Shown here piece by piece: positions 1 through 5,499 of a stretch of 5,529 nucleotides of DNA. The stretch is taken from NCBI GenBank assembly GCA_028717765.1, contig JAQUNE010000075.1, positions 1,459 through 6,987 of the forward strand. Reading direction: 5' to 3'. Under the pieces are notes generated by a model. The model saw only the letters and a list, made by a program, of their open reading frames with translations. It was not told where the DNA came from and did not search any database. This DNA is from Candidatus Omnitrophota bacterium (GTDB lineage: Bacteria > Omnitrophota > Koll11 > Gygaellales > Profunditerraquicolaceae). Numbering within the stretch: position 1 is the stretch's first letter; each line of letters starts with the position of its first letter. The position numbers were made by a program, and so were the translations under genes.

Positions 1-1
1 A

Positions 2-889
2 GTGAAAAGGTTAGTAATTAATTCCTACGCTAAATTAAATCTCTACCTGGAAGTTTTAAATCAACGTAAAGACGGCTACCACAATATAACCACGCTTTTC
101 GAAAGAATTGGCCTCGCGGATAAAATCACCCTGAGTTCCCTGCCGGATAAAATCATAAAAATTAGTTCGAACTCAGAACAAATTCCCAGCAACCAAAATA
201 ATCTTGCTTACAAAGCCGCGCGCATTTTACAGAAATCTTTAAATCTTAACAAAGGTGTTGAGATCAGGATCATTAAAAAGATTCCTGTGGGTAGCGGCAT
301 GGGTGGCGGTTCGAGTAATGCCGCGAGTACCTTGTTGGGATTAAATAAACTTTGGAAATTAAACCTTTCCCGGGCACAACTGGTTAATTTTGCGCAAAAA
401 TTAGGCAGTGATGTGCCTTTTTTTATTTATAATTGCCCATTTGCCCTGGGAGAGGCAAGAGGGGAAAAGATAAGGCCGGTAAAATCATTAACTAAAGTAA
501 AATTTTGGCATCTCATAGTAGTTCCAAGGATTTTCGTCTCTACTCCAAAGATCTACCAGGGGTGGGATAGGGCGCATAAAGAGCAAAAGGCACCGTTGAC
601 AAGCGCAAAATCTAATGTTAAACTAGTAATCTTAAGCTTAAGAAAAAAAGACCTCTCAGGGATAGGCCAGGGCTTATTTAACAGCCTGGAAGAGATTACT
701 ATCCCGTTATATCCAGACCTGGTTAGGGTTAAAGAAGCACTGCGGCATTCAGGCCTAGAAGCGATATTAATGTCCGGCAGCGGTCCGGCTGTTTTCGCAA
801 TCAGCGGCTCAAGAAAGGAGGCTGAGTCAGTTTACGCAAGGCTCAAGAATCAGAAATTTGCGCAGCTATTTTTAACCAGGACAAAATGA
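2..889 (+). CDS. ispE: 4-diphosphocytidyl-2-C-methyl-D-erythritol kinase (IspE)
   Basis: Cytoplasmic GHMP-family kinase that uses ATP to phosphorylate the 2-hydroxyl of CDP-methylerythritol in the MEP isoprenoid pathway. Seen in the 295-residue product: an N-terminal AKLNLYLEV segment with the conserved lysine (K11), DGYH at 24-27, the glycine-rich ATP loop PVGSGMGGGSSNAAST at 95-110, LGSDVPFF with the catalytic-type aspartate D137, and the third GHMP motif MSGSGPAVFA at 257-266. Length matches the usual 280-300 residues, so the gene looks complete and intact. The GTG at position 2 puts K11 where family members have it (around residue 8-12), which supports it as the start, but only one base precedes it, so the ribosome binding site and any upstream start cannot be seen. 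A small oddity: the usual G-x-GE after the DVPFF block reads EARGE. It is followed after 27 bases by spoVG, probably on the same transcript. Confidence 0.96.
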   Translation: MKRLVINSYAKLNLYLEVLNQRKDGYHNITTLFERIGLADKITLSSLPDKIIKISSNSEQIPSNQNNLAYKAARILQKSLNLNKGVEIRIIKKIPVGSGMGGGSSNAASTLLGLNKLWKLNLSRAQLVNFAQKLGSDVPFFIYNCPFALGEARGEKIRPVKSLTKVKFWHLIVVPRIFVSTPKIYQGWDRAHKEQKAPLTSAKSNVKLVILSLRKKDLSGIGQGLFNSLEEITIPLYPDLVRVKEALRHSGLEAILMSGSGPAVFAISGSRKEAESVYARLKNQKFAQLFLTRTK

Positions 890-916
890 TTCCTTGACAG
901 CAAGAAGGGGGCAATC

Positions 917-1315
917 ATGGAGATCACAGAGGTCAGGATATTCTTGAAGGACTCGCCCGATAAGAAATTAAAAGCTTACGCGACAGTAACTTTTGATAAT
1001 GCATTTGTAGTACGCAATATCAAGGTAATTGAAGGTACTAAGGGCGTATTTATTGCCATGCCTTCAAGAAAAATTAAACAGCCCTGCCCAAAATGTAATT
1101 TTAAGAATGAGGCGCGCAGTAAATATTGTAACCAGTGCGGCGGGCAATTGCCTTTCATTTCAGTTGCGGTAGGGCAAGAAGCGATGAGTGTTTCAAATGA
1201 ACAAAAAGATATTGCCCATCCGATCACCCAGGCTTTCAGGGATAGTTTACAGAGAAAGGTTTTAGAGGCTTTTGAGCAGGAAAAAACTAAAGGGGCTAGT
1301 AGTTCCGCGCATTAA
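917..1315 (+). CDS. spoVG: SpoVG family regulator with an inserted zinc ribbon
   Basis: SpoVG proteins are small dimeric DNA/RNA-binding regulators, named for septation and sporulation effects in Bacillus but widespread in non-sporulating bacteria. Seen: N-terminal MEITEVRIFLK, then a TFDNAFVVRNIKVIEG strand region and FIAMPSRK (residues 45-52), and the C-terminal block DIAHPITQAFRDSLQRKVLEAF (98-119), each matching the family. Between the two blocks, where Bacillus SpoVG has only a few residues, lie about 45 extra residues (53-97) carrying CPKC at 57-60 and CNQCG at 71-75, a CX2C-X10-CX2C zinc ribbon. The product is 132 residues against about 97 in B. subtilis, the difference being mostly this insert. 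The start is supported by a purine-rich AAGAAGGGGG sequence (902-911) 5 bases before ATG, and by alignment of MEI with MEV of Bacillus SpoVG. The regulatory target here is unknown; sporulation is not implied. Confidence 0.95.
   Translation: MEITEVRIFLKDSPDKKLKAYATVTFDNAFVVRNIKVIEGTKGVFIAMPSRKIKQPCPKCNFKNEARSKYCNQCGGQLPFISVAVGQEAMSVSNEQKDIAHPITQAFRDSLQRKVLEAFEQEKTKGASSSAH
1085..1138 (+). other. Zinc-ribbon segment inserted in SpoVG
   Basis: These codons cover Cys57 to Cys74 of SpoVG, two CX2C knuckles separated by ten residues (CPKC ... CNQC, followed by GG). The spacing is that of small rubredoxin-like or DZR-type zinc ribbons. All four cysteines are encoded and the frame runs on uninterrupted into the conserved C-terminal block, so this is an in-frame domain insertion and not a frameshift artefact. 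Zinc binding and a nucleic-acid or protein contact are inferred, not shown. Confidence 0.85.
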
Positions 1316-1341
1316 ACCGTTTTTTTAAAATTTAAATTTTT

Positions 1342-1412
1342 TGGGACGTCGTCCAATGGTAGGACATCAGAATTTGGGTCTGACTATTGTGGTTCGAATC
1401 CACACGTCCCAG
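1342..1412 (+). tRNA. tRNA-Gln (anticodon UUG)
   Basis: A full cloverleaf can be drawn with every stem perfectly paired. The acceptor is TGGGACG (1342-1348) with CGTCCCA (1405-1411). The D stem is GTCC (1351-1354) with GGAC (1362-1365) around the loop AATGGTA. The anticodon stem is TCAGA (1367-1371) with TCTGA (1379-1383) around ATTTGGG, giving anticodon TTG at 1374-1376. The variable loop is CTAT, and the T stem TGTGG (1388-1392) pairs with CCACA (1400-1404) around TTCGAAT. The U1-A72 pair and G73 discriminator (1412) are classic glutaminyl-tRNA identity elements. The 3' CCA is not encoded, so a CCA-adding enzyme is needed. Position 37 is G rather than the usual A. The gene lies 26 bases after spoVG and 18 bases before the next ATG with no obvious promoter of its own, so it is probably excised from the operon transcript. 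Confidence 0.97.
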
Positions 1413-1430
1413 GAATAGCAGGAGAGACTC

Positions 1431-2528
1431 ATGTTAAACGAAAAAGAAAAAAAGACACTAAAATCATTCGGTTTTCTATATTTAGCATTTTTGGGGATTC
1501 TTATTTTTAGCATCTTTTTAAAAAGGGGGATATGGAAAACTGTCTCACCCGCTTTATCTCCTATTTTAGTGCTCGTGTTGTTGGTATTTGTCCTTTACGT
1601 TACTGGATTTTTTGTTGTATTTTATAAATCTGCAGGAATATTAAGGAAATATAATAAGACAAAATTAGCGCCGATTGTTTGGTTAGTGCTATACTTTATT
1701 CCTCTTATTGGATGGATAATTCCAGTTGCCCTTTGGTATAAAAGTATTAAGTTATTAAAAGAAGATGCGGGAGAATTAACAAAAAAAGAAAAATCCGCTT
1801 TTATTATCTGCTCTATTTGTATTATTTTATTTCTAGGGTTTTATGTTACTCGCGGGAATCCTAAATCCAGTTTCTACAGTTTGCGCGGCTTAAGTTATTT
1901 CATGCAACATAAAGAAAACCGGGCAATGCTTGATTTGAATAAAGCGCTCCAGCTTAATCCCAATGATGCTCGCGGCTTCAATGTCAGAGGATTATTCTCT
2001 GCCTACAAAGGTAATTATGACCAGGCGATTAGTGATTTCAGTCGCGCTATTGAGATTGACCATAATTTCAGCAATGCCTATATCAATCGCGGGCTTGCCT
2101 ATTTTCAAAAAGGCAACTATGAACAGGCTGTCTCTGATTATACTAAGGCTATTGACCTTAATCCTAATTATGCCAATGCCTATATCAATCGCGGGATTAC
2201 TTATGACAAAAAGGAAAGCTATGATCAAGCTATTTCCGACTATACTAAGGCCCTTGAGTTAAGCCCTAACAATGCATTAATCTATAATAATAGGGGTTGG
2301 GTTTACGCTGAAAAAGGGGGCCTCGAGAAGGCTTTATCTGATTGTAACAGGGCCATAGAAATGAATCCAAAAAATGCTAATTTTTACGATAGCCGTAGTT
2401 TCACATATTACAAGAAGCAGGAATATGGCAAAGCCTGGGATGATATGCATAAAGCGGAAATGTTAGGATTTAAACCAGACCCGAAGTTTCTAGAAGAGCT
2501 AAAAAAGGCTTCGGGGAGAGAAAAATAA
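1431..2528 (+). CDS. Membrane-anchored tetratricopeptide repeat protein, function unknown
   Basis: I do not recognise this as a named gene. The 365-residue product has a hydrophobic N-terminal third and a TPR C-terminal two-thirds. Likely membrane segments are about residues 13-30, 43-65, 80-102 and 122-140. The Lys-rich N terminus and the basic loop at 66-78 suggest both face the cytoplasm, which with four crossings would put the TPRs inside the cell, though the third segment is Pro/Gly-rich and the topology is uncertain. Six 34-residue TPRs follow without gaps at 146-349, each with the G/Y/A/P pattern (for example NAYINRG then NYEQAVSDYTKAI and LNPN). The end, LGFKPDPKFLEELKKASGR, forms a capping helix. 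TPRs bind peptides or proteins, so a scaffold role at the membrane is plausible but unproved. The start is supported by AGGAGAG (1420-1426) 4 bases before ATG. The gene interrupts an otherwise conserved housekeeping order and its first part is AT-rich (37 G+C in 1441-1560 by hand count, 31%, against 60 of 120 in 4021-4140 within prs), partly a result of hydrophobic and Lys codons. Confidence 0.9.
   Translation: MLNEKEKKTLKSFGFLYLAFLGILIFSIFLKRGIWKTVSPALSPILVLVLLVFVLYVTGFFVVFYKSAGILRKYNKTKLAPIVWLVLYFIPLIGWIIPVALWYKSIKLLKEDAGELTKKEKSAFIICSICIILFLGFYVTRGNPKSSFYSLRGLSYFMQHKENRAMLDLNKALQLNPNDARGFNVRGLFSAYKGNYDQAISDFSRAIEIDHNFSNAYINRGLAYFQKGNYEQAVSDYTKAIDLNPNYANAYINRGITYDKKESYDQAISDYTKALELSPNNALIYNNRGWVYAEKGGLEKALSDCNRAIEMNPKNANFYDSRSFTYYKKQEYGKAWDDMHKAEMLGFKPDPKFLEELKKASGREK
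1866..2477 (+). repeat. Six tandem TPR units of 102 bp each
   Basis: The coding sequence divides exactly into six 34-codon units starting at 1866, 1968, 2070, 2172, 2274 and 2376 with no insertions between them. The third and fourth units share an identical 22-base stretch (2072-2093 and 2174-2195, exactly 102 bases apart) and an identical 11-base stretch (2139-2149 and 2241-2251, also 102 apart). These two are the most alike and point to relatively recent unit duplication. The first and sixth units are the most diverged, as expected for the ends of a TPR solenoid. Confidence 0.88.
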
Positions 2529-2567
2529 ATTTGTTTTGAAAAATTAAAAGAAAGCAGGTAGACTTCG

Positions 2568-3824
2568 ATGAAAAAGAATATCGCGTGTATTATTTTAGCG
2601 GCGGGCAAGGGCGAGCGGATGAAATCCGCGATGCCAAAAGTACTGCATGAGGTTTGCGGCAGGCCAATGTTAAGTTATGTTTTGGATTTAGTGAAAAGCC
2701 TAAAAATCAATCCGGCGATCACCGTGATTGGGCATAAGCATGCGGAGGTAAGTCAGTTCTTAAAGCCTTTCCGGGCGAAATCAATTCTTCAAAAAAAGCT
2801 CATCGGTACTGCAGATGCGGTAAAACAGGCATTGCCTTTGTTGAAGAATTTTAAGGGGGATGTTTTAATTCTCTACGCAGATATCCCTCTCTTAACCAAA
2901 GAGACGATTAAGAAGCTCCTGGAGTATCACCAGAAGAACAATCTCGATGCCACCTTGCTTACTTCCACAATAGAAAAACCGCATGGCTATGGCAGGATCT
3001 TAAGGGATAAATGCGCGACAATTACCGCAATCATTGAGGAAAAAGACGCGGATGATTTTCAGAAGTCAATTAAAGAGATCAATACCGGCATTATTGTCTT
3101 CAAAAAAGAAAAGTTAGCCGATGCCTTGAAGTACATAAAGGCGAATAACCGCAAAAAAGAATATTATCTTACCGATGCCATAGGCATTCTTTGCAAAAAG
3201 GATGCTCTGGTAGAAAGCGTAAAAGTGGAAGATATTGATGAAGCTATGGGGATCAATTCGCGGGTAGATTTGGCCAGGGCAAATAAGATTATGCAGAAGC
3301 GGATTAATGAGAAACTGATGAAAGAGGGCGTTTCCCTTCTTGACCCGAGCTCTACCTGCATTAATTATGGCGCAAAAATCGGCACTGATACCACAATTTA
3401 CCCCTTTACAGTGATTGAAAATGATGTTAAAATAGGAAAACGCTGCTCTATTGGTCCCTTCGCGCATTTAAGAAAAGGTACCCGCCTAAAAGATGATATC
3501 TTGGTTGGTAATTTTGTGGAGATTGTGCGTTCGACCATCGATGAAAAAACCCTGGCAAAGCATTTTTGCTATATCGGAGATGCTAAAATTGGCCGGTCGG
3601 TAAATATCGGCGCGGGTGTGGTAACCGCGAATTTCAATAAACAAAAGAAGAACCGCACGTTGATTAATGACCATGCTTTTATCGGTTCAGATACGGTATT
3701 GGTTGCACCGGTCAAAGTCGGCAAGCATGCGGTTAGCGGCGCAGGTTCTGTGGTTCTAAAAAATATTGCTCAGGGGACTACTGTGATTGGAGTTCCGGCT
3801 AAACTATTAAAACTAAAGAGGTAA
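2568..3824 (+). CDS. glmU: Bifunctional GlmU: GlcNAc-1-P uridylyltransferase / GlcN-1-P acetyltransferase (short, divergent C-terminal domain)
   Basis: GlmU acetylates glucosamine-1-phosphate and couples GlcNAc-1-phosphate to UTP, giving UDP-GlcNAc for peptidoglycan and other envelope glycans. The N-terminal nucleotidyltransferase domain (about 1-232) is canonical: LAAGKGERM at 10-18, PKVLH with K24, Q75, GT at 80-81, YAD with metal ligand D105, GYGRI at 140-144, IEEKDA at 156-161, EINTG at 170-174 and a GINSR motif with N230. A linker leads to a left-handed beta-helix (about 264-412) with repeated [IV]G-x4-[IV] hexapeptides, FAHLRKG (R302), the catalytic-type histidine H332 in AKHFCYIGDA, VNIGAG and GSDTVLVAPV. 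At 418 residues it is shorter than the 456 of E. coli; the loss is about two coils at the front of the helix. Several acetyltransferase-site residues differ (see findings), so the uridylyltransferase assignment is firmer than the acetyltransferase one. The start is ATG after a weak AGCAGGT (2553-2559). It ends 2 bases before prs. Confidence 0.92.
   Translation: MKKNIACIILAAGKGERMKSAMPKVLHEVCGRPMLSYVLDLVKSLKINPAITVIGHKHAEVSQFLKPFRAKSILQKKLIGTADAVKQALPLLKNFKGDVLILYADIPLLTKETIKKLLEYHQKNNLDATLLTSTIEKPHGYGRILRDKCATITAIIEEKDADDFQKSIKEINTGIIVFKKEKLADALKYIKANNRKKEYYLTDAIGILCKKDALVESVKVEDIDEAMGINSRVDLARANKIMQKRINEKLMKEGVSLLDPSSTCINYGAKIGTDTTIYPFTVIENDVKIGKRCSIGPFAHLRKGTRLKDDILVGNFVEIVRSTIDEKTLAKHFCYIGDAKIGRSVNIGAGVVTANFNKQKKNRTLINDHAFIGSDTVLVAPVKVGKHAVSGAGSVVLKNIAQGTTVIGVPAKLLKLKR
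3817..3821 (+). promoter_or_regulatory. prs ribosome binding site abutting the glmU stop
   Basis: AGAGG lies 5 bases upstream of the prs ATG (3827). It falls on the last codons of glmU, immediately before the TAA stop at 3822-3824. Ribosomes finishing glmU would expose or re-use this site, so translational coupling of glmU and prs is likely. Confidence 0.7.
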
Positions 3825-3826
3825 AT

Positions 3827-4765
3827 ATGGAAAAAATCGCGGTAATTAGTGGTAGTGCGCATCCTGATTTAGCGGCGAACATCTGTAAATATCTCCAAAT
3901 AAGACTTTCCGATGCGCTGGTCGGAAAATTTAGCGAAGGAGAGATCCGGGTCAAGATCAACGATAATGTGCGCGGTAAGGATGTTTTTGTGGTGCAGCCT
4001 ACATGCCCGCCGACCAATGATAATTTGATGGAGCTTTTAATTATGATCGATGCGCTCAAGCGCGCCTCAGCTGCGCGGATCACCGCGGTGATTCCCTATT
4101 TTGGTTATGCTAGGCAGGATAGAAAAGATCAGCCGCGCGTACCGATTACCGCAAAGTTAGTGGCAAACCTTTTGACTGTTTCTGGAGCAAATAGGATCTT
4201 AGCCATGGATTTACATGCCGGACAGATCCAGGGATTTTTTGATATCCCGGTAGATCATCTTTTTGCCGTGGGCGTCTTTTTTGAATATTTAGATAAATTA
4301 AAACTCAAAGATTTAGTAATAGTTTCTCCTGATGTAGGAGGAATAAAAATGGCCAGGGCCTATGCCAAGAGGCTGGGTGCCGGGTTAGCAATTATTGATA
4401 AGCGGCGCATTTCGCCTGAACAAGCTGAGGCAATGCATATTATGGGCGAGGTAGAAAATAGAGACGTGATTATTGTCGATGATTTAATTGCTACCGGTAG
4501 TTCTTTAATTGAGGCAGTGATAGCTTTAAAAAAGGCTGGAGCGAAAAGTATCCGCGCGGCAGTCAGCCACGGAGTCCTTTCTGGCCCAGCAATAGAGCGT
4601 ATAGATGCATGTAAAGATTTAGAAGAGCTGATTATCAGCGATAGCATTCCGGTTTCCAATCATAAAAAACATTCCAAGATCAGGGTTTTATCAATCGCCG
4701 AGCTTTTGGGCGAAGCGATCAAGCGGATTCATCATGAGGAGTCGGTAAGTTCGTTATTTGACTAA
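3827..4765 (+). CDS. prs: Ribose-phosphate pyrophosphokinase (PRPP synthetase, class I)
   Basis: Transfers pyrophosphate from ATP to ribose-5-phosphate, giving PRPP for purine, pyrimidine, NAD, His and Trp synthesis in the cytoplasm. The 312-residue product has the usual length and the motifs in order: FSEGEI at 35-40, VVQPTCPPTNDNLMELL (55-71), the ATP-binding PYFGYARQDRK (R96, Q97) at 90-100, DLHAGQIQGFFD with metal-binding H130 at 128-139, SPDVGG with D169, the catalytic-loop DKRR at 191-194, and the PRPP loop VDDLIATGSS at 217-226. The loop differs from the usual DDMIDT-G-T: the aspartate before Thr223 is Ala222 and the final Thr is Ser226. The adenine phosphoribosyltransferase loop looks similar, so binding is probably preserved, but it is unusual for Prs. 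The start is supported by AGAGG 5 bases upstream and by the MEKIAVISGSAHPDLA alignment to other Prs N termini. Likely translationally coupled to glmU and followed after 32 bases by rplY. Confidence 0.96.
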   Translation: MEKIAVISGSAHPDLAANICKYLQIRLSDALVGKFSEGEIRVKINDNVRGKDVFVVQPTCPPTNDNLMELLIMIDALKRASAARITAVIPYFGYARQDRKDQPRVPITAKLVANLLTVSGANRILAMDLHAGQIQGFFDIPVDHLFAVGVFFEYLDKLKLKDLVIVSPDVGGIKMARAYAKRLGAGLAIIDKRRISPEQAEAMHIMGEVENRDVIIVDDLIATGSSLIEAVIALKKAGAKSIRAAVSHGVLSGPAIERIDACKDLEELIISDSIPVSNHKKHSKIRVLSIAELLGEAIKRIHHEESVSSLFD

Positions 4766-4797
4766 AAAAGTAAAAGTATCGAAAGGATGAAAGCAAA

Positions 4798-5499
4798 ATG
4801 GAAGAGATATTTCTCGATGTTGAAATAAGAAAAGAGATCGGCAGCGGTAAAGCCAAGGGGTTACGTGATGCAGGCTTTATCCCGGCAGTAATCTACGGCC
4901 AGGATAAGGACGCCCAGGCAGTTAAGGTTGGCCATAAGCAGTTATTACAGCTTTTGCATCAGCGCGGGCTGGAAAATGTGGTGATTAATCTTAAGATTAA
5001 GGATGATAAAAAAACTAAAGGCAGGCCATGCCTAATTAAAGAACTTCAACATGACCCGGTAAAAGGTGATATTATCCACGTTGACTTCAACGAAATTTCC
5101 TTGACCGAAGTAATTAAGGTCAATGTGCCGGTAGTTGCCAAGGGTGAACCTGCAGGTGTTAAGCAGGAGGGTGGTTCTTTAGAGCATATACTTTGGGAGA
5201 TCGAAGTTGAATGTTTACCTACTGATATCCCTAAAGGAATTGAAGTTGATGTGAGTACTTTAAAGATCGGCGACTCGATACATATCAAGGACATTAATTT
5301 TCCTGCAAATGTAAAAGTTTTAACCAGCCCGGAAGCAATCGTCTTGTCTGTGGCTGCCCCGATTAAAGAAGAGGTCGTGGCACCTGCAGAAGCACTTGAA
5401 GGCGAGGAGAAACAGGAACCGGAAGTAATTAAAGAAAAGAAGGAAGTTCCGGCGGCTGAAGGCGAACAGGAAGAGAAGAAGGAAAAAGAGAAAAAGTGA
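4798..5499 (+). CDS. rplY: Large ribosomal subunit protein bL25, CTC/TL5 long form
   Basis: bL25 binds 5S rRNA in the large ribosomal subunit; the long CTC/TL5 form has an extra C-terminal beta domain and is called a general stress protein in Bacillus. Seen: an N-terminal L25 domain (about 1-98) with GKAKGLRDAGFIPAVIYG at 17-34 and LIKELQHDPVKGDIIHVDF at 79-97. The TL5 domain (about 100-186) includes VNVPVVAKGEPAGVKQEGG, IEVECLPTDIP, VDVSTLKIGDSI and a final SPEAIVLSV. A low-complexity Glu/Lys/Pro/Ala tail runs from about 187 to 233. Such tails are common in this family and probably disordered. The start is supported by AAAGGAT (4782-4788) about 10 bases before ATG, and the N terminus aligns with family members. 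Its stop overlaps the pth start (GTGA), tying bL25 to Pth production. Confidence 0.96.
   Translation: MEEIFLDVEIRKEIGSGKAKGLRDAGFIPAVIYGQDKDAQAVKVGHKQLLQLLHQRGLENVVINLKIKDDKKTKGRPCLIKELQHDPVKGDIIHVDFNEISLTEVIKVNVPVVAKGEPAGVKQEGGSLEHILWEIEVECLPTDIPKGIEVDVSTLKIGDSIHIKDINFPANVKVLTSPEAIVLSVAAPIKEEVVAPAEALEGEEKQEPEVIKEKKEVPAAEGEQEEKKEKEKK
5468..5496 (+). promoter_or_regulatory. Purine-only tract at the rplY end serving as pth leader
   Basis: Twenty-nine consecutive purines on the + strand run from 5468 to the first base of the pth GTG at 5496. They encode the Glu/Lys end of bL25. AGAAGG (5477-5482) lies 13 bases and AAGAG (5486-5490) 5 bases upstream of GTG, and either could pair with the 3' end of 16S rRNA. 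The tract therefore probably provides the pth ribosome binding site. Which part is used cannot be decided from sequence alone. Confidence 0.5.

Noticed and set aside
631..642. Twelve-base perfect palindrome CTTAAGCTTAAG followed by an A run, inside ispE
   Set aside because: It lies in the middle of a well-conserved coding gene, encodes ordinary residues and has no partner elsewhere in the window; likely chance.
894..899. Perfect TTGACA, a -35 consensus, just after the ispE stop
   Set aside because: At the normal 16-18 base spacing the sequence around 916-922 is the start of spoVG (atggag) and does not resemble TATAAT. Probably chance, although a weak internal promoter is not excluded.
1320..1342. 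T run followed by a 14-base AT-only palindrome (1327-1340) between spoVG and the tRNA, considered as a terminator
   Set aside because: There is no G/C-containing stem ahead of the T run, and an A/T-only hairpin would be too weak for intrinsic termination. No -35/-10 pair is recognisable either.
2072..2195. Identical 22-base repeats considered as CRISPR repeats or a mobile-element trace
   Set aside because: Only two copies exist, they are in frame at the TPR period of 102 bases and encode the same TPR helix, so protein-repeat duplication explains them.
1963..2262. Second-frame open reading frame of 99 codons across the TPR repeats, with a 78-codon antisense frame beside it
   Set aside because: Repeated DNA produces a repeated, artificial-looking translation in other frames. 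The in-frame TPR reading has clear family motifs and the alternatives do not.
3114..3467. 117-codon open frame on the - strand inside glmU, with similar minus-strand frames at 976-1227, 3799-4083, 4360-4659 and 5046-5294
   Set aside because: All lie wholly or mostly antisense to strongly supported genes, show no recognisable motifs and have no independent context. They are shadows of the coding strand.
4787..4800. Earlier ATG at 4787 as an alternative rplY start
   Set aside because: It is out of frame with the bL25 reading frame and overlaps the probable Shine-Dalgarno. ATG at 4798 gives the expected N terminus.
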